From positions 48,253,654 to 48,317,653 of the forward strand of contig NC_084886.1 of NCBI RefSeq assembly GCF_958979055.1: a stretch of 64,000 bases of DNA. The letters are read 5' to 3'. The stretch comes from Alnus glutinosa (taxonomy: Eukaryota; Streptophyta; Magnoliopsida; Fagales; Betulaceae). Below the pieces are notes generated by a model. That model saw only the letters and a list, made by a program, of their open reading frames with translations. It was not told the origin of the DNA and ran no database searches. Within the stretch, counting starts at the first letter, position 1. Each line of letters begins with the position of its first letter. Positions 26,199 through 39,504 of the stretch are shown in pieces. A program made the translations under genes and the position numbers.

Positions 26199-29100
26199 AT
26201 GAGCGAAGATGCATCCTCGTACCCTCCAATCGAGCCGACCACCTTCGACCTGATCGTCGTCGGCACGGGCCTTCCGGGATCCGTGATCGCCGCTGCGGCC
26301 TCCGCCAACGGCAAAACCGTCCTCCACGTGGATTCCAACCCCTTCTACGGGTCCCACTTCGCCTCCCTCCCACTCCACGACCTATCCACCTTCCTCAATC
26401 CCCATTTTACCCCTCCGTCGTCCACCGCATCCGACGGAGACGATCACACCCCTGTTGCCCTCATCCAACGGCCCCTCTACTCCGACGTCGGCATCTCCTG
26501 TCATGCCCCTGAGGTCCTCACCGCAGAGCATTCCAGAAAGTTCAACATCGATCTGTGCGGACCTAGAGTTTTGTTCTGCGCCGATAAGTCCATCGATCTC
26601 ATGCTCCGGTCCGGGGCGAGCCAGTACATGGAGTTCAAGAGCATCGAGGCGAGCTTCGTGTACGACGAGAGCGGGAGGAGATTGGTGAGCGTGCCGGACT
26701 CTCGCTCGGCGATATTTAAGGACAAGAGCTTGGGGCTCACGGAGAAGAACCAGCTGATGAGGTTCTTCAAGCTGGTTCAGCAGCACTTGGCTGGTGATGA
26801 TAGTGGTGCGGAGACTTCGAGGATTTCGGAGGAGGATTTGGAGAGTCCGTTCGTGGACTTCTTGAAGAAAATGCGGTTGCCACCCAAGATTAAATCGTAA
26901 CGCATCACATTTTGCTCTTCTTCTTCTCTATCTGCTACTGCTAGTGAGCTTTCTTTATATCCATAATTGGTTTATTTTTGAAAATTTGATCAATTGAATA
27001 TATATATATTTTTTTCTTTCTGTTAAGGATAGATTATGCATATATGTTTGGATGTTTGTTTTTGTAATGTGGTGTTTGGACTCGAATTGTTATAGGATGT
27101 TGGCATTTGTAGTTGTTTTCTTTGACCATTTTTTGTTCACCTATAGTTTGTGTGGTTCGTTATTGAGAATTTGTGTTGTTTTCTTGCTATTTAGGATCAT
27201 TCTATATGCTATAGCCATGGCCGATTATGATCAGGAGAACACGGAGATTTGTGAAGACGTACTCACAACAAAAGATGGTATAGATCGTTTGGCTCTCTAC
27301 AACTCATCGGTTGGCAGGTTAGTTCTTGTTCTCTCTCTGTTTCATACTTAAAAACAGTTGTGTTAGTTAGTTATCGATTTTAACTTGGTGCTATCGATTA
27401 GCTCTACAGGTGTAATCAGTAACTGTGTGGATAATGGATCGCTTTGGGTTCTGATGGTCTTGCATTTAATACTAAAAAACATTATGTCTCGTATCTTGCA
27501 TCGTGGACTCAAGAATGTTGGGATTGGTTTTTATTTTGAGAATCGAGTTGCCACAAATATGTGCTTTACAATTTTTGTTGCTATCAGGTTTCCAGATGCA
27601 CTTGGGGCTATGGTTTATCCGATTTATGGTCAAGGGGAACTACCACAAGCTTTTTGCCGCCGTGCTGCTGTCAAAGGTTGCATTCATGTAAGTTCCAGTC
27701 TAGGGATTTACAACTTAGCGTTCTTGGAGCAATGCCATTTGTTAGTTCCTTACTGTTTTCTACATCCTGGTGAATACTTGTTAATGCCTTGTGAATTTTG
27801 TTTATGAGGACACTTTCTCATAAATTAGATACGTGCATGTTCATGTTTGTCTAACCTTGTTTGAAATGTACCCTTTTTTTCTTAGTTTTTAACTTTTATT
27901 GTTGAGTTTCTTTGTTATGCATTTAGTAAGAAAGAAATTGACCTATTTGCTTGATGCCTTTGGTAGTGAATTCCCTTCCATTTGCGTTGATAGGAATTGA
28001 AGTTAGGAGGCAAGTAGTGAAAAATCTAGAAATGGACTTCATAGGAGAATGAAAAAAACAAGGGTAGTTAGAAGGTAAACTTTGGTTCCATTCAACTTTA
28101 AATAAGATTTTATCGATGATTACCATATGGACAATGGTGGCAGTTGGTTCTGGGTGAGGATAGTACCTATCTGGGGCTGTTGGATTATTGGACTTACCTC
28201 TTTTTGTTCTTGTTAATATTCAACGTTACTCCATCGTCTGGTAGTTGATTATATTGCTTCCTTCTTTTCTTTTCTTTTTTTCCTTCCTACATACGGGGAA
28301 GGGAAAAAAAAAGAAGAAAAATCCTGTTTTTGCTTTATCATGCTCTGATTATGTGCATCTGAAACTCTAATATGCAGGTTCTGAGAATGCCTGTGATTGC
28401 CCTGCTTATGGACAAGGTGTGTAACTATCTTTTTTCATTTTGTGCTCTTTTATAAATACTTATATGATGTATTGGCTACCTGTATTAAGTTATTGTCATT
28501 TGTTGAAAACTTTGCAGTGTACTGAGCATTATAAAGGAGTTAGATTATCATCAGGTCAAGACTTATTCTGCCATCAGCTAGTCCTGGATCCATCCTTCAC
28601 GGTTCAGTTGCCATTAGCTTCATCTCCACGAGATCCTCTGAGAGAAAGTCTTCAAGTTTTAGGTCTGAGAGATGTTAAAAGGAAAGTGGCAAGGGGAATA
28701 TGCATTACAAGGAGCTCCTTGAGGCCAGATACATCGAATTTCCTGGTGGTATATCCTCCTAGATGTAAGATCTAATTCTAGAGCTATTCCTGTACTTTGT
28801 TGAACAAAATAAGAAACAAAGAAAAAAAAAAGAAAAAAGAGAGAGAGAGAAAGAAAGAAAAGAATTAGAGGGTGAGAAACTGACAATTTCTTTTCCCTCT
28901 CCTAGCTTTGTACCCTGAACAGGTTACATCAATTCGAGCTCTCCAAATAGGAAGCGGTTTAGCTGTTTGTCCTTCAGGCATGTAAGTTTATGTTTTGTGA
29001 AGGTGATTGATTGATTGTTAATCTCTTATGTTTTTGATATTTTACCATCAAGTATATGATAATGACAAGTTCAAAAATTTGTGCATCACAATCACGACGC

Positions 29101-29877
29101 ATTATGTTTGTGCCCAATAAACTATTTGGGCCTTTTGCATTATGAGCATGTATAGTTTGCCTAAGATCAACATAAGTTTGGTCCTCAGTCGCTAAATCAA
29201 GGGCACAAAAAATAGGAGAAGAAAATCATGTTCTTTTTCAGATATCAATGGTTGTGTAACTAGTTTTTGGCCAGAAAGAATGCAAATTTTTACATAATTG
29301 GCTGTTTTTGTTTTTTTGTTTTTCTTTTTTGCATGATGTCGCAGGATACTTGGTGCTAATTGTATAGAGACATGTGCTATGCGGGTTAATGATTGATTTA
29401 TTGACTCGCTTTTTCATCATGGTCATGTGAATCTGGCATTTAATAGTACTATATTTATACGTGGATTCATAATGCCTAGTAAAATAATTTAATACCCTTA
29501 CTTCTTCAGAAGAACTTGTGAAACATGAGTTCACACTACTCCCTTCTCTTGTTCAGGTTTGTATTATACTTTTCCACTTTGTGTCATGATGCTGATCAAG
29601 GGAAAGAGTTGTTACATGCAGCCATGGATGCTCTTCTCATGCTACCCGAGTCTGGACATCCTGAAAGTAATACCACAGTTCAAAGTGACATTGCAGCAGA
29701 AATAAAGCCCACCTTACTTTGGAAAGCATTGTATATTCAGGATCTTACCATGGTGTGCTTCTCATCACAACTTTTCTGTTCTAGACTTTTTTCTTTTCTA
29801 TATAATCATGATATAGTTGTACAGAGAGTGTGCAATTTTTTTTGTTATGTTCCTCCCCAAACAACAACCCCACCCCG

Positions 29878-29908
<31 letters not shown>

Positions 29909-30750
29909 ACCAAAAAAAAGAGAGAAAAAAAGGGTGAAGCTCTCGGGGATGGAGACTTGCGGTTCAAAACCCATTAGGTGTGTGTGTGACACTAATAAAA
30001 GAAAACAAGTGGATAGAGTATCCTATTATGTATTGGATAAGACATAACTCTTGTTGGTCTGAGTACTCATCGGAGTTCATATATGTGGACAGTCTTGGTG
30101 AAACCCTGCAAGTGGATATGATTTATGTATTTGCAGCATTATGGTTGACATATGATACTATCTGATAAAATTTTATGTTAATTCCAGGATCAATTTGAAT
30201 CTATCAGCTACACTCCCATGCCAGATGGAAATCTTAATTATAATGATCTGTTAGATGTGACTTTGAAGGTATTTCATCTTTTATTTAACCTTCATAAAGT
30301 TCAATGTTTTGTTTCACCTTGTATGAATTGTTGGTACTCCTCAATATCATTATATCTTGCCTCATAGCATAAACTATTCTGTTTTGGGATATCTCCCATG
30401 CGATGGTTGTTCGGGGCAAATATGAAACAAAGTGATTGAACAACCTTATGCATGCTTTTACTGGGACCAAGTTCATGTGTTTGTTCTTCAGCAGTTCATG
30501 TGTTTGTTCTTCAACAGATTATCTTTTATGCTCTCTCTCTCTCTCTCTCCCTCGTAGTTGTCATACCATAGGTCCAATCTATTGAGGAATTTTGCCATTT
30601 TCACATTTTGAGTTTACTGACATTAATTCGATGGTGGTTCTGTTACTTTGGCAGCTATTTCAGAAGATTTATCCCCATGAAGAAGTCTTTCCAGTTACAG
30701 CCTCTCCTGAGAATCCAGAGTACGATTATGAATCTAGCCTAGAGAGCTAA
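26199..30750 (+). CDS. REP: Rab escort protein (REP)
   Basis: Nine exons, 26199-26896, 27195-27317, 27588-27687, 28378-28416, 28518-28764, 28906-28981, 29557-29752, 30188-30268 and 30655-30750, give 551 residues in one frame. The N-terminus carries the GDI/REP dinucleotide-binding-like block DLIVVGTGLPGSVIAAAASA and VDSNPFYGSHFASL. Later blocks include NIDLCGPRVLFC, GASQYMEFK, YPIYGQGELPQAFCRRAAVK and a C-terminal LFQKIYPHEEVFP. Arabidopsis REP (AT3G06540) has similar length. Family role: REP presents newly made Rab GTPases to Rab geranylgeranyltransferase and delivers the prenylated Rab to membranes in vesicle traffic. Exon 1 (698 bp) is far richer in G+C than the rest of the gene. Exon 28378-28416 is a 39-base small exon. 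The donor after 29752 (GTGTGC) is unusual but preserves phase. Confidence 0.93.
29878..29908. repeat. Poly-C tract in REP intron
   Basis: About 31 consecutive C lie in the intron after the exon ending at 29752. Long C runs are rare and commonly mis-sized, so the true length is uncertain. Confidence 0.8.
30471..30516. repeat. 23-bp tandem duplication in REP intron
   Basis: Two adjacent copies of GTTCATGTGTTTGTTCTTCA plus three bases (GCA, then ACA), 30471-30493 and 30494-30516, differ at one position. It lies in the last intron of REP. Confidence 0.85.
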
Positions 30751-32055
30751 TTGTGCTTTGCTGCAACCTTTTCCACCCATCAGTGCTTTGACTCAGGAGT
30801 TGCTGAATTATGGACGGGGCTGAAGTGCTGCTGATTGTACATGAGAAAGACAAACTTTACATTTAAGTAATTTACTTTCCTCATATGTTTTCACAATTTT
30901 GGTGGCATATAAATATGAAAAAGGCACAGTGGCTGTTCATTTTCAGCCACTGTTCACGAAAACTGTTCATTTCCAGAAACTGTTGTACCATTATTCAACT
31001 TTACCTTAGCTCGCCTATATTGGCTGATAAGGTGCCTGTATCACAGTGTAACAGAACATAAGTACTCAGATAGTTGAAGGATTTCACAGTTCTTATACTT
31101 GATAAAAAAATGCTTCTTGTGTCTTGTCTCTTGCTGCTTCAATAAGTTCTGTGAATTGTGATTAATCCTCAAGCACCCATGCTAGATCTGCTAGTGTAAT
31201 TTGATTGCGTCTTGTAAACCATTATGCAAACCGTCGTTATGCTTGTATAGTACACTTTTTTCAACACACAGGTTCATAGAACATATTATTATTTTTTATG
31301 ATGACTTCACACGTGATGACTTAGCATTGACATTAGGTGATAATATAGATGCTGACGTATCAAATGAAACACACGTGACAGATGGTAAACCGTAATAGAG
31401 GAGCCTATTTAAAACTTGGACAAAATCTAAATACTTTATTTTTGAAAGTAGAAACTCAATGATTAAATATAAATCAGATAAAAACATAAGGGCTAAATAT
31501 GATTTTTCCAAAATTTTTAATGCTTGATGAGAGAGCAAGAGGCCAACAAAGGGACCGAGGCGAAAATCATGCCATCCATGAATGGCTACCCATCCACAGA
31601 ATCGAAGTCATAGCGGTACTGTCTCTTGAATTTTCAGCTTCAATTTAGAAGAAACAACATCTAATTATCTATTCTCACAATCAGGTCAATGTCCACACAA
31701 AAGTGGAAGAAATAACAAAATGGTAATAATGTAACAGAATAAACTTCAAGGGCAGAAAGTCATCTCAACAAATAGAGGTTCAGTAACTCTTCATCTTGTA
31801 AAATGATTGCTTTTACAGGAACAAAACACAACCCAGCAGCTTGTTTGTTTTGCTTTCCGTCTGAAGTAATGGATTTTACAGAACTAATCATAGTTTTTTT
31901 TTTAAGGGTAATTCGAAACTAGTCAGAGTTCCTGCATATTTTTTCTGAGAAACAAAACAAAGTCGATTGGCTTTTGGTCTCCCAGGTACAGCTTTGCTCA
32001 TCAGCAATCAATGTGTCTGAAATGCTTGCATCCTCAAGAACTGGCAAAAACAGCT
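30751..32055. other. Intergenic region between REP and the small minus-strand gene
   Basis: This is the 3' flank of both convergent genes. It should hold both 3' UTRs. No other gene is visible; the open frames are short and unrelated to known proteins. Confidence 0.5.
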
Positions 32056-33171
32056 TCAGACTACAAATTTGGAGGCAGATGATTTTGCATCTTCCTTCAA
32101 TGCATCCCCTGGCATATCCATAAACGTAAAAGCAGTTCAAGGAAAAATGATTCAAATGAATAGACAAGTGTGATTATCAATCAAAATTTATGAAGTCACC
32201 GACCGCACGACGGACCAGGATCCTCTCCAAATGAAAATCAACCGGAGCGGAGCTGGTCCTTCATACACAAGGGTATTTTTATAATTTCAAAGACAAGGTT
32301 AAAAATCTGAATGGGGGAGCATACCTCTAAAAACTAATTATTTATTTATGACAAGAAATCTTTTCAAGGCAAGGCCACTTTCTATATACCCCCTTGATAG
32401 GAAACCTGGAACCGTAGAAAGCGCCCTTATAAACAGATAAGCAAAAAAAATAAAGTACAAATTCTACCATCGATCCCATTGGCCTCCTCTCTATCCTCCC
32501 TATCACACTATCCCAAATCGGCTCAGATTAAAGAGGCAGACCTACAGGGTAAATCCCAATAAGTTATGGGAAGAGAACCCAGCTCAGGACTAAGTAGCCC
32601 TAGATTCAGAATTCAAGAACGTTCATAATCATCTCAAAAAGGAAAAGAAAAGAAAAGAAAAAAAAGGTCCTAAGAATTGTAGCAGCATGATTCTCATCAA
32701 TAAACAAAGACTTATCCATCATCTCCGATTTTGTCAACAAAAACTACTCTATCCACATTTCCCAAGAATTTGTATCATTTTTCATAAACCCTTTAATGGG
32801 CTTAAGCCTAAAGCAATGAAAACGAGTATACACAGATGCAAAAAGAAAGATAAAGAGATAGAGAGACTACCAATTTGGTGCTCTGGGGCTTCCCCGTAGA
32901 TGGCTTTTAGCCTGGAGAGTGGGACGAGCGCGGAGTCAGTGGAGGAGGCTTCAGCAAAGAGCTGTTGCTTCCACCCCCACATGGCCTTCTTCATTGCCTT
33001 GTTGGAATGGGTAAGCGAGTCCTTCTGGGCCTCCAGGGCCTCGATGTCCCTCTGCTGCTTCACCGATCTCACGGCCAGCGCCACGAACGACCCCACCAGA
33101 CACACGTTGATCACCGCGTTGTTGTTCGTCGCTTTCATCGCCGCGCTCACCACTCTGTTCGCGAACTCCAT
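32056..33171 (-). CDS. Small single-pass membrane/coiled-coil protein, function unknown
   Basis: Two exons, 33171-32871 and 32108-32056, join across a GTAGTC...CAG intron in phase 1 and give 117 residues ending KFVV-TGA. The start MEFANRVVSAAMKATNNN was chosen because the frame upstream (open to 33351) is low-complexity and runs into the promoter shared with PDS5. A hydrophobic stretch at residues about 19-34 (AVINVCLVGSFVALAV) could be a membrane anchor. It is followed by a charged, coiled-coil-like KQQRDIEALEAQKDSLTHSN, then MWGWKQQLFAEA. I do not recognise a named family. The organisation resembles small plant anchored proteins, but location and role are unknown. It is divergent from PDS5, with 383 bp between the two start codons. 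Confidence 0.78.
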
Positions 33172-33554
33172 TTTGGCACTCCAGTGTTTAGAGAACCGCT
33201 TCCATCTCTGAGCGCTGGGTTTGACGTTGTCGAGTTGGTAATGGGCCTGTTCTGGGTAATTGGGTTGGGCTGACAAATTGGGCCAGCCAATTTGGTGTTG
33301 GTGACGTGCCAAAACATGAGCAGTTGGATCTGCAATCACCGGCCCACCCATGTTGCAAGAAGGAGCGTGTTGTTCACGCGCACCAAGAGCGGGAGGTCCT
33401 CCTCCAACTCAAAGACCAACTCCTTTTGGCTGCACTGGAATCTCAGCGCACTTTTCGCGTTGGAGCGAAATGCATATTTCGAACCGCCAAAACCCTCACT
33501 CCCAATACTCTACCCCATCACAGAACTAGGGTTTCCACAGCTCTCATCCCCTCA
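33172..33554. promoter_or_regulatory. Bidirectional promoter between small membrane gene and PDS5
   Basis: The two ATGs at 33171 (-) and 33555 (+) lie 383 bp apart on opposite strands. The segment is richer in G+C than surrounding DNA. It must contain both 5' UTRs and any promoter, so shared regulation is likely. Both reading frames stay open into it: on plus from 33306, in frame with PDS5 for 83 codons, and on minus to 33351. Confidence 0.6.
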
Positions 33555-36500
33555 ATGGCCGAGTCCGCCTTGCACCTCGTCTCCGAAATCGGGGCCCAAC
33601 TCGGCCGCCAAACACGCTCCGGCAAGGATTCCATACTCAAGTCGCTCAAAGTAAGCCGTTATTGCTGTGTGTGTGTACAAACAACAATTTATATGCGAAA
33701 TTGTTCGGTGTGCGTTAGGTTGACCATGTCTGTTTACTTGCTGATATATCGTTTTTTCTTGCTTTTGAGAGCAAAATCGGTGCTGGTTTTGGCTTAGAAG
33801 CAAGAAAGTTCTTACTAGGTTGTAATTGAACGCTATTTCATATGATGGACTCGTCTTATGGAAGATTTTGCAAATGAATTTCTGGTTAATTTGGGATTAG
33901 GATAAATATGTTGCGGAATATGGTCGTTGGTGTTGATTCTTGTTGGCCAAGCAGAACATGAAGTTTCTTTATAGAGGGGCCGAGTCTGACTGCGCCTCTG
34001 TCAGATGTGAGACTCCTTCGATGTGGGGAGAAATCTGTTGTGTATGCTTGAATGTAGTAGTCCTAAGTTGTAAGCATAGCTTACATACAGCAGATCAGTG
34101 TGTGTCAAACACGTGATTGAGATGTTGAGGCATGGGTGTTTTGCAATATAAATTGTACAAATGAAAAGGTAGATGAGTAGAGACTTAGAGTGTTATGGTA
34201 TCCATGTACCCTTGTTTTGTTTTTTGTTGTATTTGGTATTCCCATGTGTATTAAATCAGTGTCTGGTGTGTGCGCCCTGTGCAACAGAGGCTTTGCCTGA
34301 TCCGAATTTTGTTTCAGTCATCTGTGTGTCTCAAACATGTGAGAAGTTTCAGTTTTAGAAGTGGCCGTCTCAACATAAATTGGAAGGTCCCCAATTGTGG
34401 GTTTTTATCTATTTGTTTCTTTTTATTTCTGTTTGGATTTTGTTTCTTTCCAGGATCCTTCTATATACTTACTGTGTGCCCCCACTTTTTAGTTCTTAGG
34501 ACTTCATAGTTCGGAGGTTTCACATTTATTTTGATGTCAGTTTATATTATGTGCATTTCATTTTTTTATTTTGATAAGTAATAATCCAATCTTATTAAAA
34601 GCGTAAGGCGCCCCTAAGTACACCGGAAGTAAGTATACAAAAGGAAATGCATCATGTGCATTTCATTTTTTGATTTAATAATGCTGAACTTTTCTTGGCA
34701 GAAAAATAGTGTCATTTGCTTTATTTGTTTGGTATTTTTTCTTTGCAGCAAGTTGCAAATGCTTTATCAGAAATAGAACAGCCTTCATCGCGTGAAGCTG
34801 CCAAAAAGTTAGAAGCTACCAAAAAGCTAGAAGTTGCCATAAAGCCCTTGAGGAAAGCGATTTTACAGAGCCTTCTTCAGCATAAAGATAAGGAAGTTAG
34901 ACTTCTAGTGGCCATCTGCATCAGTGAAATGTTTCGGGTCATGGCACCTGAACCACCTTTCGAAGACAAATATCTTAGGGTAACAAGTTCTTAATTGATA
35001 AATGTATAGCTAGCATTTTATTTCTTCTTTAGTCTCACTGTGTGTATTTTGTGCATGTGCCTCTGTGATATTTCACTTCCTGTATACTGATTAAGGCAAG
35101 TTAACTCAATTTATTTATTTCAGGACATTTTTAAGCTTATTGTCAGCACCTTTTCTGAGCTAGCTGATTCTGCAAGCCCTTTCTTTTCAAGAAGAGTTAA
35201 AATATTAGAGACTGTTGCACAATGTAAATGTTGTGTTATAATGCTGGATATTGACTGCAACGATCTAGTTCTTGAGATGTTCAATGTTTTTTTCTCAGTT
35301 GTGAGGTAAAGATTCATTCTCTCTCTCTCTCTCTCCACTTCTTGGATTGAAATATACTTTATTTATAAAAAAAAAAAAAAATGAGCCTCCTTATAATAAA
35401 TTCTTATTGCAGCTCAAACATAAAGAACCTACCTATTTGCATTATTTGCAATTTTGATGGTTTAGCAAGTAATGTATTCAAAATGATACATCTATTGCAT
35501 TCATCATAGATAGATTTTATTTTACTTTTAATTTATTTATTTTAGTTAACTGTAAAAAAGAAAGTAGTTAAGCACTAAATAATTATTTTGGCTTTGAGCA
35601 TATTTTATTGCTTAATTTTGATGATATCAATAATAATGCATTGCATTTTTTTTTTTAAATGTAGGGAAAATCACCAGCAGAGTTTGATTAATCATATTAT
35701 GTCTATAATGACACATATTCTAAACGAGGAAACTTCTCAGACAGTTTTGGATGTGATTTTGCGAAATCTTGTAAAGGAAGGAAAGGTAAGTGGATTGTGT
35801 TACTTATAAAAAAAAAAATTAAGTGGGTTGTGTTTGTTTTGGATTCATGTTGTTGTGCTGTATTTTGTTTTTCATATTAAACTAGGCTTCTTTGATGTTA
35901 TTAGACTTTAGACAGCTCAATAAGAAGTACTTTCCTTAGCACGGTTTAAGTTGAGAAGTTGTTTTGTGGTAATGCATTATTGGACCGAGACAAAATGTGC
36001 TTTGCGCAGTGCACGTTTGCCTGTTACCTATAATACAAGTTATTAGCACCTTTTCCACCAAATTATTTATTTATTTATTTTTTACTTATCAAAAAAGTTA
36101 TGGTGGAAAAGGAATTGTTTTTTTGGTGTTCTCAATATCTGATCTTTGCTGTTTATAAATGTGTCTGATGCATGGCTTTGTCATCAAATTCACATTAGTG
36201 ACAAATAATAGCCTTCCATGTTCCTAGTAGGAGAGGGAAATGCCTTTGTAGTACAAACACTTGGTGGTGAATCAAATCATCTACTTAAATCATATAATTT
36301 ACTAAAATACATAGAAGTGTATTGCTTCTTTGTGGGATAAAGCAAACATTTTGCTCCCTGATGAGTTTTGGTTTCCTAGGTTTTTTAAAAGGGCTGTCTT
36401 GCTTGCTCTTAGGATATGTAAGCAGCTTCTTGTTCTCAGAGTTATCTGATTTCACATTGTAGTTTGGAAAACTCTCCCTGCTGGTTTTTGACACATACCT

Positions 36501-39468
36501 TTGATGGTTGTCTCCTTTTAAAATTTTAATCTAACTGGAGCAATTGGGATTTATGGAAGCCATTAAAGGAAGTTATATTAAAGGAACCTAAGTTGGTTGG
36601 ATAGGGGGTTGTTCTTAATGTTGAGCTACTTAGCACCTTGAAGTATTCAGGAAGCAGTTTCTTTTAGTTTGATACGCTGAGAGTGGAGGGATATTCTTTG
36701 CAAGTACCTGAGTAGCCCAAGAGAAGAATAGGAGTTTTTGGAGATGTGATGCTTGCCATTTTATAGATGATTTATTGACTACTATTCTATTGTTTCTCTT
36801 GCATGGGGACATTGATATGGGAATCTTGAAGCCATTTTCTTAGCAAAAAGTGTCAATTAGAGAGAAATATTGAGAGAACTTTGCTTGCCATTATTGGTCT
36901 AGAGGTTCCTATATTCTATTTTGTTACTTTTCTGGTTCTGCTTCTCATACTAAGGTGGGATGCTGCAACATACTCTGCATCTTCCCCCATCTTATTGATG
37001 AGTTTTGGCTTCATATCCAAAGGGCAAAAGCCATGACCTCCTCTCGTTAAATTTGAGATTTAGCTTTGATTGTTTACTCATACAATCTTAAATGCCTGCT
37101 TAATGAGTATGTAGATTTGTCTTTGATATCCAGCAACTACATCTATGAATCCAGGAAGTAGATTTTTCCTAAATGTAAGGGTAAAAAGTCTTTTTCTGCC
37201 CTTGGGAGATATCATATATTTAAAATTCTATTTTTTATTTTTATTTTTATTTTTTTATAGCTACTCAATAATACTATATCGTTCTTATAAAAAAAATAGT
37301 ACTATTTCGTCAGTAGAATTTATATTATTTAACATATTTCTTGTTAGTTTTGTTTGTTTTTTCCATTTAGTTTAAATGGCTAGTTGCTTTATCATGGCAT
37401 CTATATTTAAATCTCACATTTCCTATAGGATGGCCTCGTAGAGGCCATGCTAAAACGAGGAATACCAGGAAAATGTTGAAATTGGATTTTCACTTATTGT
37501 GCAATGCCTTTGTTTTTAATGTATAAATGTATTCTTTTTCATGAGCCACTGTTGGATTTTAAAGTCTTCACTTCCACCTTAATGCTTTTATGTCCCTTGT
37601 ATGTTTTACAGGGTGAACCTTCTGCTTCTTATAAGCTTGCTGTTTGTATCATCCAAAATTGTGCAGAAAAGCTTGAGCCCTATTTTTGTGGGTTTTTAAC
37701 AGCTTGTATTCTGGATAGAGATGCTGTAGAGAATGAGCTCAAAGAATTTTACCATGAAATTATTTTTGAACTTTTCCAGTGTGCTCCTCAGATGCTTCTT
37801 GCTGTCATTCCAAACTTGACACACGAATTACTGGTATGCCCTCTTTCTCCCTCTATGCTGGGCCACTGTTCTTCTCTGTTTTTCTTCAGATGGTGACTTT
37901 ATCATATAATCATGCCTTCTACTTTTAGTTCATCCTTTTATACTTATCAATGACTTGGTTTTATTTTCAGACTGATCAGGTTGATGTCCGGATAAAAGCT
38001 GTTAATTTAATCGGAAAACTTCTTGCACTTCCCAAACATCATGTTGCCCAAGACTACCATGATCTTTTTGTAGAGTTCTTGAAAAGATTCTCTGATAAAT
38101 CTGTGGAAGTTAGAGTTAGTGCTCTACAATGTGTTAAGGCTTTCTACATGGCCAATCCCTCAGGGGCAGAATCACATGAAGTTCTCAGTAAGTTATGAGC
38201 AATCAACTCGTATGTCTTATGTGGCATGTCTCCTGATTTTGCAGTCTTTTGAATATAGTTTACACATCTCATTTTTTGAATGCTAATTAACTGACCAGCT
38301 GCCATCGAAGATCGATTGTTAGATTTTGATGATAGAGTGAGAACACAGGCAGTGATTGTTGCCTGTGATCTTGCCCAATCTAACTTGAAATTTGTTTCCC
38401 CCAAATTAATATCTCAAGCTACTGAAAGACTTCGGGATAAGAAGGTACTTCTATTGCCGAAAGCTTTTTTTATTTTTTTCCTGTGCTTGAATACAATTAC
38501 TGACGCTCACATAATGCTTTTTCTTTATTCAGGTATCTGTGAGAAAGAAGGCCTTACATAAGTTGGTGGAAGTGTATCGAAATTACTGTAACAAATGTTC
38601 TGAAGGCCATATGACAATAAGTGACCACTTCGAACAGATTCCATGTAAGATTTTGATGCTGTGCTATGATAAAGATTGCAAGGAGTTCAGGTATGTTTGT
38701 TTAGACCTTATGCCTTGTTGAACCAAATGCTGTAATTATATGTCAAGTGTAAAAATTATTAATATTCTTCAGGTCCCAAAACATGGAGCTTGTTCTTGCG
38801 GAGGATTTATTTCCAGCACTTCTTTCAGTTGAGGAGAGGACAAGACATTGGATCCACTTGTTTTCTCTTTTCACCCCTCTTCATGTGAAGGCATTTAGCT
38901 CTATCTTATCCCAGAAGAGAAGGTATCAGTACTAACATGCTGCTATGGTTCTTGGTGAAGAATGAAACTATTTACAAGGTTTGTTTGTTTTCAGGTTGCA
39001 AAAAGAGTTGCAAATTTATTTGGCCCTACGAAGAGAAGAGAAGGTACAGTTCATGGGTGTCCAAGTTGCTAACTATAGCTCATAATTAGTCAATGGAAAA
39101 ATGATTTGCATGGTTCATCACCGTCTTACTTCTTAAACATTGCTCTAATAAGCAACTGAAGGCATACATGCTTCAAGTTTGTTTACTACACAATTTTTAT
39201 ATGATGCTTTGACTTTAGATTTAGTGATTTTGTAGAACTAGACAATTTGGCTATACCTAATTCTGCAGTTTCTATTCCCCAATAATCATAGATTAGTCAA
39301 GTTTGTTATCATTATCTGTACAGCCACATTACCACACCAAATTACAGTGTATTTTGATGTATATCATTGTCCTTGTGATTAATATTGCATACAAGCCTTG
39401 GCTTTAGAAATGCAAAACGTTTCATTCTATGGTTCTGATTTTTAGAGCTTATTGTCTAGTTCTTTTCT

Positions 39469-39504
<36 letters not shown>

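Noticed and set aside
26121..26786. Minus-strand open frames opposite REP exon 1
   Set aside because: They are shadows of a GC-rich coding exon; the plus strand has the recognisable GDI/REP motif.
29798..29992. Poly-glycine/poly-proline frames on both strands
   Set aside because: They are created by the C31 tract in an intron.
29935..30000. tRNA or SINE with B-box GGTTCAAAACC
   Set aside because: No A-box or second half of a tRNA fold could be found, so only a possible remnant.
33306..33554. N-terminal extension of PDS5 as part of the main CDS
   Set aside because: The proximal ATG at 33555 gives the family-like start [13 protein letters not shown]; the extension is arginine/histidine-rich and overlaps the divergent promoter. 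Kept only as a finding.
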